DNA of 64,000 bases from DAOUTW01 sp964523575 (lineage in GTDB: Bacteria > Zixibacteria > MSB-5A5 > GN15 > JAAZOE01): the NCBI GenBank assembly GCA_964523575.1, contig CAZGAV010000009.1:8205-72204 (forward strand). Reading direction: 5' to 3'. Shown here piece by piece: positions 57,801 to 64,000 of this stretch. Made by a program: the position numbers and the translations under genes. How positions within the stretch are numbered: the first letter of the stretch is position 1; every line of letters starts with the position of its first letter. The notes beneath the pieces were generated by a model that worked only from the letters and a program-made list of their open reading frames with translations, ran no database searches and had not been told where the DNA came from.

Positions 57801-58697
57801 GGGACCCTGAGCGTAAAAGAGGATCTGGTCGCCGGAATTGAAATAGTCGTCGCCGCCATCCTCGACATTGATCGAGATCGGGTATAGTTCCGGTTCCGGA
57901 AGATTCAGGCTGTCCGGCGGATTGACGCCCCCGGCATAATAAAGGCGCAAGGAATCGGACCGAAGAGAAGTCAGATCAAGGCCGGCGGCCGCCAGCGCCG
58001 CTCCCGTAATCCGGGTCACGCCGCTCTGGTTGACCGCAATTTTATACCATTGATGACTGCCGTCGAACAGTCCCGTCGCTTCCTTCCGCGTGACGCGCTT
58101 GACGGGGGCCGTGCCGAACCGGTAAAACTGGTCCGAATTGATGACACATTCGGCCAGAACCGAATCAAGACGCGAAACCCGAGCCGCATTTTCGGCCGCC
58201 TGATTCGAGGCGGTCAAAGAAATATCAATCACAAAATCTTTATAGGCCGCCAGATGGTCGCCTTCCCGGCGCTGAGGGAAAATCACCAGGCGCACCAACC
58301 GATGGCCGCGGGCCATGAAAGGCTCGCCCTTGACGACCAGCGGCATATTATCGGGCAGATAATGCTCGGCGGCGCTCATCGTGGCGGAACCGGCCCGGCT
58401 GAAATTAACGGCGTAATCGAGATCGCCGCCCGGAGTCAGGGCCAGAACTATTTCGCGCCCCCAGGCTTCGCCGTCGCCGACCGGGTATAAGGCCAGACCG
58501 GATACCGTGGAAAAATCGTCTGAATATTGAGGCTGGTATTTCAAAAGCAGATGGTTATCGGATACGACCCGCAATTCACAATCGGGATAATAGGTTCCCG
58601 CCGCGAGCACTGATGACAACGCCAGGCACAGGGTTAGCGATAAGCCGATGATTGGAAGAAGCGATGTCGAGCGGGATTGTTTCACAAAAAAAACCAT
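54810..58697 (-). CDS. porU: C25-family T9SS sortase PorU
   Basis: A 1295-residue gingipain-fold protein with signal peptide (about 1-33). The C25 catalytic pair is intact: His815 in NYIGHGSPDVW and Cys850 in AGSCSIGFF. The N-terminal half holds a long beta-rich region with a HEPG/Ig-like fold, then the caspase-like domain (about 560-900). The C terminus (NYPNPMEEGTEFFFNLTES onward, about 1195) is a FlgD-Ig/sorting-type domain ending KLILLN. Length and the immediate porV neighbour (gap 41 bases) mark it as PorU, the surface sortase that cleaves cargo tails, rather than a secreted C25 protease. It is the first gene of the long cluster. Confidence 0.82.
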   Translation of the reverse strand: MVFFVKQSRSTSLLPIIGLSLTLCLALSSVLAAGTYYPDCELRVVSDNHLLLKYQPQYSDDFSTVSGLALYPVGDGEAWGREIVLALTPGGDLDYAVNFSRAGSATMSAAEHYLPDNMPLVVKGEPFMARGHRLVRLVIFPQRREGDHLAAYKDFVIDISLTASNQAAENAARVSRLDSVLAECVINSDQFYRFGTAPVKRVTRKEATGLFDGSHQWYKIAVNQSGVTRITGAALAAAGLDLTSLRSDSLRLYYAGGVNPPDSLNLPEPELYPISINVEDGGDDYFNSGDQILFYAQGPNRYEIDRYDFKYVKNNYNDKNYYWLTTGAVDGDTLLEWTYGGSAIDPNPDEVVSVTRQPVRFEQENIIKVDGDGRIRNYYDWFWSNNAENTVSVNLPSLSVGDSIDIRLGAVTSYNSTAMWLNGTPLNKVKITDSYFEFWDNSGAAVPGLNTLTIDIYHVSSYYLDFLDINYPMQIHIPGTQLSFNSQGHSGILHYEMTGFTPSNYVLNITDPARVKMITGVNIEGDTARFQDIATSARITSYITYAPATLLNPVAIEKSDPGNLRQDLTQYDCIVVAPRQFLEALQEYVDYRYAADGARVKLVAVEDIYDNFGFGMLSPMAIRNYLKFAYENYDAPAPYAVLLVGDGHYDFLDNLGRHTRSYIPPFIWPEEYSVGDDNYVYFGQLSWLDSDSSYILESDRGWDMMAARWPVRSAAEITAHIEAIKNYESPEDEGDWRTRITFVADDEFKNPITTEIIHTAMAESLAVFHTPSEYVHQKIYATDYPFASNGEKPAVNDAIVKAINDGTLILNYIGHGSPDVWADEHIFKKSVDLSRLQNDDKQTIVIAGSCSIGFFDDPGQEGMAEILFRQQGGALETVSATRLVYATDNAIFNYDLFDALFGHHFNASEAVYAAKVLHQYTYNYSLIRNDRSYVVFGDPLGKIGMPEYKIDFDVAADSLMTPLKYFAFSGTVNDRDGQPLAVDGTMELTAYDSRILRHHELGLDYTLGGPAIFRGTVAVAGGVFEGGFIVPLDIDYGGDAAHLTGYGIFGNVSGIGGRDSLRIALSAASTDDNNGPDIEYQIEGLPDFVSGNRVPANAVVAITLSDPSGINLTGGLGHRIEVIIDNDNNTTVNLTDLFSYAPGSYQSGQLEFTLPDLSPERHSFKIRAWDNANNPALIEFDATPSPAGRIALQDVMNYPNPMEEGTEFFFNLTESADWVEIDIFTLAGRKIKSFRSDNLPVGRNRLFHWDGRDFDGDRVAEGIYIYKVSAKGRLSASTGSADNMAETFGKLILLN

Positions 58698-58903
58698 GTT
58701 TCGGGTCGAACCCTAACACGGCTGGACAAACAACAATACTATCCAACCGTCGCTAAAGAGTAATTCCTTACAATTGTCGTTGACGCCGTCGCCCGCCGGA
58801 TTCCCGATCGGTTGCGGCCGCCGTTTCGTTCTTCAACAGTCACTCTTTAACTACGTCTCGATAGTATCTCCTTCTATTATGTAAACGTACCTTTAAGCTT
58901 TAT

Positions 58904-58932
58904 AGTTTAACCGCTTACACCAAATAAGTCAA
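58904..58932 (-). promoter_or_regulatory. Candidate sigma-70 promoter of the porU cluster
   Basis: On the minus strand TTGACT (58927-58932) and TAAACT (58904-58909) are 17 bases apart. This would give the porU message a leader of about 200 bases. The -10 box matches consensus at four of six positions, so it is a prediction only. Confidence 0.4.
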
Positions 58933-59065
58933 GCAAAATGAACAATTATTCTGACATTGAGGCCAGCGCAAATTTCCGGCCAATTTTGCCCAGCCGGCGC
59001 TAAATCGTTGTACCATACTATGCACCAATTATTTAACCCCATTTCCCGGATTCCGTTCCCGAATA

Positions 59066-59097
59066 TTTTGCGCTAAATAATGAGACTCGGCGCAAAA
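59066..59097. repeat. Short inverted repeat TTTTGCGC/GCGCAAAA
   Basis: Two perfect 8-base arms with a 16-base spacer in the divergent region, about 120 bases upstream of the lipoprotein start. No T-run follows on either strand, so it is not a terminator; an operator is possible. Confidence 0.3.
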
Positions 59098-59219
59098 AAA
59101 GTGAATGACATTTCACCTTTCAAACGTGGCATCTCTGCCTGGTCGGCCGATAAATCAAAATAAACCATTGCCTGGGCCGATTCCAGGGTTATGACAGAGT
59201 ACTTCATCGGGAGGTCGTC

Positions 59220-60662
59220 ATGAAATTATTTACCTTATTGAACAGAATCATCATCTCCGCGGCCGTTCTGCTGGTCCTGACCCTGAATCATGGTTGCACC
59301 CGAAAAGACCATATTATCTCCACGGACACGACCCCAACCGGGCCGAATCTCGAAATACGCCTCGAACCCCTTGGCGATGCTCCCATCCCCGGCGGCCCGA
59401 TCCAGGCCGTCGTCCGCGTCAGCGAAAATCAGTCCCCTCTCGACAAACTCATTTATGCGATTTCGGGGGAAATCACTAAAGCCGATTCCATTATCCTGTC
59501 GCCGACTTCCTCCGAATGGTCGGGCGTCATCCCCATTCCCGACGATATCGGTCTCTCCGAAGATTCTTCCGTTGTCATTAAAATTACCGCCTATGACGCC
59601 TCCGGGGGTGAAACCTCAGTCATCGATCAATTCTTCCCGCTGGATGTGAAACCGCCCGATATCGAGATTTCATGCGTCAATCCGCATCGCTTTACTGCCG
59701 GCGACACTCTCATTCTCCACGTCGCCGCTTCGGATAACATCGCCCTGCATCATATCATATTTTCAATCGGCGGCGCCTTCACCCGGTATGATACGCTGAT
59801 CTTCCAAACCCCTTACCCGTCGGCGATTGACACGCAAATGGCCGTTCCCATCTCCGATACCGCCTACATGAGTCCCGAATTCTGGGTTTCGGCCGAAGCT
59901 CTCGATGTAAATTTCAATTCCCGGATAGTGACCCTGGATCAAAACTTCACCCTGGTCGATTATTCCGGCCCCGTTCTCGACGTGCATCCCGTGGACGGCG
60001 ATATGTGGGTTCAGCGCGGCGATTCCCTGCGCTTCTGGGTCGTCGGCCGCGACAACTCCCCCCTGCAATGTCTCGGATATGAATTGTATTACGGTCACGA
60101 CGAATACTGGTACACTATTCAGCTCCGCGACAGCATCCTCGGAGATTTTGCCGCCGTGGACAGCATCTACTGCGCCTATCTCGTGCCCGAAGAAATGTAT
60201 TGCGAGAATTTTGTGATTATCAAGGAATTCGGCCGCGACATCTACGGTAATCTCACCAGCAACACCGCCTATGAAACCACCCATGGTTTCACCGTGGAGG
60301 ACCGTATTCGCTTTTCTCAGGCCAAGACTTTTGAGGTTTTGTATCCCGATATTTACAGCCTGATGCTTGTCGATGACCGCCGCGAACGTGTCTATCTCCT
60401 CAGTTCCGAACAAAGCCGGATCAATGTCTACTCCCAGACGTCTCGACCCTATCGACCTCCCGTCGAGACCAAGCTGGTATTGTCTGTCGCCGGATACCAA
60501 CGCCATCCTGATAACCGGCGAAATCGACCGCTCGGTGTCAGTCATCGATCTCGAAAATTCGCCCGGCCATGTCGATACCTCCATTGCCTTGCCCGGAAAA
60601 CCGCAACGGATCGTGAGTATGGCCGACGGCACGGCCCTGATTTTGACCTACTTCGACAATAA
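59220..60662 (+). CDS. Lipoprotein with Ig-like and propeller parts, first part of a frameshifted gene
   Basis: The only plus-strand gene. The ATG at 59220 has a clear GGGAGG ribosome site six bases before it. A lipoprotein signal (about 1-26, lipobox LNHGC) leads to beta-sandwich-like repeats (about 40-355), then the start of a propeller (about 380-409, VYLLSSEQSRINVYSQ). After about codon 410 the frame turns into unlikely Arg/His-rich sequence, while the expected continuation is in the +1-shifted frame. Real coding in this frame probably ends near 60440. Function unknown; it may bind surface ligands. Confidence 0.7.
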   Translation: MKLFTLLNRIIISAAVLLVLTLNHGCTRKDHIISTDTTPTGPNLEIRLEPLGDAPIPGGPIQAVVRVSENQSPLDKLIYAISGEITKADSIILSPTSSEWSGVIPIPDDIGLSEDSSVVIKITAYDASGGETSVIDQFFPLDVKPPDIEISCVNPHRFTAGDTLILHVAASDNIALHHIIFSIGGAFTRYDTLIFQTPYPSAIDTQMAVPISDTAYMSPEFWVSAEALDVNFNSRIVTLDQNFTLVDYSGPVLDVHPVDGDMWVQRGDSLRFWVVGRDNSPLQCLGYELYYGHDEYWYTIQLRDSILGDFAAVDSIYCAYLVPEEMYCENFVIIKEFGRDIYGNLTSNTAYETTHGFTVEDRIRFSQAKTFEVLYPDIYSLMLVDDRRERVYLLSSEQSRINVYSQTSRPYRPPVETKLVLSVAGYQRHPDNRRNRPLGVSHRSRKFARPCRYLHCLARKTATDREYGRRHGPDFDLLRQ

Positions 60663-61242
60663 TATGAGTTCGATGCTCCGCCTGAACCTGTCGAACTATT
60701 ATCTCGATTCTCTCCCGCTGGGGTATAACTATCTCACCGATGTCTCGACCTCAGGAAATTCCGAATACGCCCTCATCTCCACCTATTCCAATTCCCAGAG
60801 CCATCTCTTTTTGTATCGCGCTAATACCGGGATTACCGCCGTCCAGACAATAAACTGGCGCGTCTGGCGGATCGCCGGCAATTACGACGGTTCCCGATTC
60901 TTCATTGGCGGCTCCGATATGAATCACAACGGCGTCTTTGATAATAACCTGACCCTGATCGATTCCATACCCCAATCCCCGTGCCAGTACTTTTTCGAAT
61001 CCGGAGCCTTCTCCCGCGATGGTCGGGATCTGTTTCTGGGATCGCTGGCCGGCACTATCGGCATCGCCGATGGCGAATATCCGACGGTCGAGGGCAATTA
61101 CTACACCGCCTGGCTCGATAATGAACGGCCCTACATCATTATCGCACTGGCCACCAATGCCACCGGCGACCGGCTCTTTTTCACCGGACAACAGGATGGC
61201 ATGAATTTCGTTTTCTGGGATATCCCCGTCGATCCGAGGTAA
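60443..61242 (+). pseudogene. Propeller remainder of the frameshifted lipoprotein gene
   Basis: This frame continues the same protein. It carries YVTN-like propeller blades: SWYCLSPDTNAILITGEID, SVSVIDLENSPGHVDTSIAL and IVSMADGTALILTYFDN. It ends INFVFWDIPVDPR-like sequence (visible end FVFWDIPVDPR). The open frame starts at an ATG at 60367, but codons before about 60443 are unlikely to be real. Removing one base between 60438 and 60446 joins both parts. Either the gene is broken or the assembly has an indel. It converges with tnaA, 36 bases away. Confidence 0.65.
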
Positions 61243-61258
61243 TGAAAATTATTATCGA

Positions 61259-61286
61259 CCGGCTGAGCGCATAACGCCTCAGCCGG
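61259..61286 (-). terminator. 9-bp hairpin at the convergent end of tnaA and the lipoprotein gene
   Basis: CCGGCTGAG (61259-61267) pairs perfectly with CTCAGCCGG (61278-61286) around a 10-base loop. The arm overlaps the last codons of tnaA. On minus the stem is followed by ATAATAATTTT, so it may terminate tnaA; on plus the T-run is missing. Confidence 0.6.
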
Positions 61287-62685
61287 ATACTGTCCGGGCC
61301 GGATCGGAGGCCATTTCTTCCATGGTGCAGGTGAAATGCCGCAAAAATTTCGGTGCCTTGACGATTTTGTATCCCCGAAGTTGATCCTTGCTTTTGACGA
61401 TCTCGGTGGTGATATCGGCCACGTATTCCAGATGACTGTTGGTATATACGCGCCGAGGAACCGCCAGACGCACCAGTTCGCGCTGGGGCGAAAGCAGTTC
61501 ACCGGTATTGGGGTCTTCCCCGCCGAACATCAGCGATCCGATCTCGACCACCCGGATACCGCCCCGCCGATAATACTCGACCGTCAATGACTGTCCCGGA
61601 AAATGCGCCGGTTTGATCTGCGGCAACAACTTTCCGGCGTCAATGAAGACGGCATGCCCGCCGGTGGGATGAACGATGGGACAGCCGGCTTCTTTCAGCA
61701 ATTGCCCGAAATATTCGATCTGGCCCGTGCGATAAGCCAGATAATCTTCTTCCAAAGCTTCCTGCAAACCGATGGCAATCGCCTCGAGGTCTCGTCCGTT
61801 CAAACCGCCGTAGGTCGGAAACCCTTCGATCAGGATCAGCAGTTCCTTGAGACGCCCCGCCAGGTCTTCGTCGTTGACGGCCAGAAAGCCGCCCATATTG
61901 GCCAGCCCGTCCTTCTTGGCCGACATCATAATGCCGTCGGCGTAGCCGGTCATCTCCTGCGCGATCGACTTGACCGCCCGCTTTTCGAATCCCGGTTCAT
62001 GCTTCTTGATGAAATAGGCGTTCTCGGCTATCCGGGCCGCGTCGAAAAACAAGGGTATATGATACCGGTCGCAGATTTTTCGCGTCTCGGCGATATTGGC
62101 CATCGAGACCGGCAGACCGCCGACCGAATTGTTGGTAACGGTCATCACCACCACCGGCACCCTGTCGGCCCCGACCTTCTCGATAAAAATCTTCAGCCCC
62201 TCGGTATCCATATTGCCCTTGAACGGAAAATCGGAAGCGTCGTCAGTCAGTTCCGGACAGGGCAAATCGACGGCTATGCCGCCCTTATGCATGGTGTTGG
62301 CCCGGGTGGTATCGAAATGAGTATTGTTGGGGACGAAATCACCCGTTTGCAGAATCGTGGAAAAAAGGATATTTTCCGCCACCCGCCCCTGATGGCAGGG
62401 CAGGACGAATTTCTTCTGAAAGATATCCTTGATGGTCTCTTCAAAATGGTACCAGTTCCGCCCGCAGGCGTAGGATTCATCGCCGATCATCAACCCGGCC
62501 CATTGATGCTGGGACATAGCCCCGGTGCCGGAATCGGTCAGAAGATCGACGAAGACGTCGGCGGCCCGGACCCGGAAGATATTGTACCCGGCTTCCTCGA
62601 TACTTTTAATCCGTTCTTTTTCGGGCAGAAGATGGATCGGTTCGGTGCTTTTTATGCGAAACGGTTCTATCGGCTTCTTAGACAT
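61279..62685 (-). CDS. tnaA: Tryptophanase (beta-eliminating lyase)
   Basis: A PLP enzyme of 468 residues, by homology splitting tryptophan to indole, pyruvate and ammonia. The PLP lysine is K258 in MMSAKKDGLANMGG. Tryptophanase and tyrosine phenol-lyase are close relatives, so I compared the marker residues. This protein has FDTTR with Asp125, RHFT with His450 near the C terminus, and VVEIGS where phenol-lyase has an Arg-bearing SMERG. All three agree with tryptophanase. No TnaC-like leader peptide is visible in the 47 bases before the start. It follows the asparaginase gene and is probably co-transcribed. Confidence 0.85.
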   Translation of the reverse strand: MSKKPIEPFRIKSTEPIHLLPEKERIKSIEEAGYNIFRVRAADVFVDLLTDSGTGAMSQHQWAGLMIGDESYACGRNWYHFEETIKDIFQKKFVLPCHQGRVAENILFSTILQTGDFVPNNTHFDTTRANTMHKGGIAVDLPCPELTDDASDFPFKGNMDTEGLKIFIEKVGADRVPVVVMTVTNNSVGGLPVSMANIAETRKICDRYHIPLFFDAARIAENAYFIKKHEPGFEKRAVKSIAQEMTGYADGIMMSAKKDGLANMGGFLAVNDEDLAGRLKELLILIEGFPTYGGLNGRDLEAIAIGLQEALEEDYLAYRTGQIEYFGQLLKEAGCPIVHPTGGHAVFIDAGKLLPQIKPAHFPGQSLTVEYYRRGGIRVVEIGSLMFGGEDPNTGELLSPQRELVRLAVPRRVYTNSHLEYVADITTEIVKSKDQLRGYKIVKAPKFLRHFTCTMEEMASDPARTVSG

Positions 62686-62732
62686 AATCGCTCTTCCATA
62701 TCAGTCATTGATAATTTCAGACAATATAGGCT

Positions 62733-63743
62733 TTATCGCGCCTTTTTCAACTGAAAATCGGCCTCGATCCGGCCCACGACCAATTTGCGATAATTGGTCA
62801 CCTCCGGATTCACGAACGGTTGCAGATGAGTCATGTCGGCGTTTTCCAGTAAGCCAAGTTGCTTCAGCACCTCGATCACGGTCGGATAAAGAGCCCGGAC
62901 GTTGCCGTCCAAAACCTTGATGGCGATACCCAGCGGCGGATCGCTGAAACCGATCCCCTCGATTCCCTCGGCCCCGATTTTATTGACCACGTTTCCGGGG
63001 AAAGTGCGCGACAGAGCCAGATCAAAACGGCCCGGCCCCGAAACCATTTCCGGATAGGTCGTCATGGCTTTTTTTATCCGTCCCAATATATCGCTCAGCT
63101 TGGGGTTGGATGAAATTTGATTGGCCAGCCGGACGAAGGCGATAGCCGCCTGCTTGAGGGGCATGCCGAACACCGGCGCACTGCAACCGTCGATACCGAT
63201 AGTAATTCGCTCACGGGGATAATCGTATAGCTCGCTGACGGCGTCGAGCACCAACTGTTGAGTTTTGCTGTTCGGGTCGAGGTAGCGGCCGAGATCCTCT
63301 TTTAAAAACTGCGTCAGGGCCAGAAACCCCGAATGTTTGCCCGAACAATTATGTTGCAGAGGCGAAAACTCCTCCCCCTCCCGCGGCAGGCGGTTTTCGA
63401 TAGCGTAATGAATCGGCGGGTGGGTCCCGCATTGCAGGTACGAAGCATCCAGTCCGGCGGCGGCCAGGTTCGATTTGACCACTTCGACATGTTCATCGGT
63501 CCCGGTATGAGACCCGCACATAATAGCCAACTGCTTGTCGGTGAAGCCGAAATGATCGGCCGCGCCCGTTCGTAATAACGGGATCAGTTGAAACGGTTTG
63601 GCCTCCGACCGCGCCTGCGTGGAAAATTCCGGTTCCCCCAGATAATGGGTCAACTGCCCCCGGGTATTGACGACCGCAATCGCTCCGTGATGGACCGATT
63701 CCAGCCCCCGGCCCCGATAGACATTGACGATGATTTCATGCAT
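62733..63743 (-). CDS. L-asparaginase, PF06089 (thermolabile Rhizobium-type) family
   Basis: A 336-residue enzyme of the asparaginase II group unrelated to the E. coli fold. Diagnostic stretches are RSEAKPFQLIPLLRTGAAD (about 46-64), MCGSHTGTDEHVEVV (about 75-89), LQHNCSGKHSGFLALTQFL (about 128-146) and TIGIDGCSAPVFGMPL (about 181). It is likely cytoplasmic and converts asparagine to aspartate and ammonia. tnaA begins 47 bases downstream, so the two make an amino-acid catabolism operon. The 257 bases from its start to the window edge hold nothing I can call. Confidence 0.88.
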   Translation of the reverse strand: MHEIIVNVYRGRGLESVHHGAIAVVNTRGQLTHYLGEPEFSTQARSEAKPFQLIPLLRTGAADHFGFTDKQLAIMCGSHTGTDEHVEVVKSNLAAAGLDASYLQCGTHPPIHYAIENRLPREGEEFSPLQHNCSGKHSGFLALTQFLKEDLGRYLDPNSKTQQLVLDAVSELYDYPRERITIGIDGCSAPVFGMPLKQAAIAFVRLANQISSNPKLSDILGRIKKAMTTYPEMVSGPGRFDLALSRTFPGNVVNKIGAEGIEGIGFSDPPLGIAIKVLDGNVRALYPTVIEVLKQLGLLENADMTHLQPFVNPEVTNYRKLVVGRIEADFQLKKAR

Positions 63744-64000
63744 AACTCAAGAACCTGTCCTTAATCAGCCGGTTACTTCGTTCCTGCCAATAAATTGATT
63801 TTGACCGACTTGACAAGAGGCGGCCGGCGTTTTTTTGGAAAATTACGGTCCCGAGATACCGCCCGAGGCTTATATCGGCGGTCAACCGAATCAGGCTGGC
63901 GCCGGATGACCGGATGAGTACACGACTATGGGACTCGCCCCACAGGTTATTGGAATGACCTCATTATCGAACAAATTCCCGTCAATTATTCTCCCCTTTT

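Larger units (their letters stand above)
58698..59219. other. 522-base divergent intergenic region between porU and the lipoprotein gene
   Basis: No protein or RNA gene is evident here. It holds the porU promoter on minus, an AGAAGGAGAT ribosome-site look-alike (about 58870) with no start codon close behind it, an 8-bp inverted repeat (59066-59097), and the GGGAGG ribosome site of the plus-strand lipoprotein gene (59209-59214). Confidence 0.7.

Noticed and set aside
58731..58835. Possible 34-codon small ORF on minus in the porU leader (GTG start)
   Set aside because: No ribosome site at the right distance and no recognisable composition; likely chance.
61279..62685. Tyrosine phenol-lyase instead of tryptophanase
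   Set aside because: Marker residues (FDTTR, VVEIGS, RHFT) match tryptophanase; the phenol-lyase Arg-bearing motif is missing.
1..64000. Insertion sequences, transposases or prophage genes
   Set aside because: No transposase, integrase or phage motif was found among the reading frames, and no paired terminal repeats were seen.

Overview
The window is a stretch of Gram-negative bacterial chromosome, most likely from a metagenome-assembled genome because it carries two runs of exactly 100 N (33618-33717 and 36461-36560). The gene set points to the FCB group: type IX secretion (T9SS) proteins SprA, PorU and PorV, a MoxR/Bat operon, bacillithiol synthesis, GatAB and selenocysteine machinery. I would guess a candidate phylum such as Zixibacteria, but this is inference from gene content, not from a marker-gene comparison. 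All protein genes but one are on the minus strand. The exception, a frameshifted lipoprotein gene at 59.2-61.2 kb, is on plus.

Layout, high to low coordinates (the direction of transcription): asparaginase and tryptophanase (63.7-61.3 kb); a frameshifted beta-propeller lipoprotein on plus (59.2-61.2); a divergent 522-base regulatory gap; a roughly 18.7 kb tightly packed set of genes (58.7-40.0 kb) encoding the C25 sortase PorU, PorV with a very large beta-propeller insertion, an M6-type metalloprotease with repeats and a C-terminal sorting domain, two tandem PGAGQ-motif envelope proteins, an NHL-propeller lipoprotein, a 1103-residue outer-membrane protein with SprA-like modules, an Omp85/TamA-like protein and a UbiA prenyltransferase; then the MoxR-DUF58-Bat operon (39.8-29.0 kb) with both assembly gaps, three BatD-like proteins and an embedded glycosyltransferase; a flippase-like membrane protein and CorA (28.9-26.9); bshC-bshA-bshB1 for bacillithiol (26.8-23.3); tRNA-Sec with its own promoter and terminator (23.2-23.1); recG, a DUF1844 protein, murB, sprA, an M28 peptidase lipoprotein, selA, selB and an amidohydrolase (22.9-7.4); and glnA, gatA, an alpha/beta hydrolase, gatB, purN, purC and purH (7.2 kb to the left edge, where purH is cut).

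How the genes fit together: SprA is the T9SS outer-membrane pore, PorV shuttles cargo and PorU is the sortase, and the M6 protease downstream looks like a cargo. SelA, SelB and tRNA-Sec supply selenocysteine incorporation. GlnA makes glutamine, which GatAB and purine synthesis need. BshA/B1/C make the low-molecular-weight thiol. The most unusual object is PorV, whose barrel is interrupted after its N-terminal signature by about 575 residues containing a regulator-type beta-propeller and a helical segment. It sits in a dedicated cluster with a second, SprA-like outer-membrane protein.
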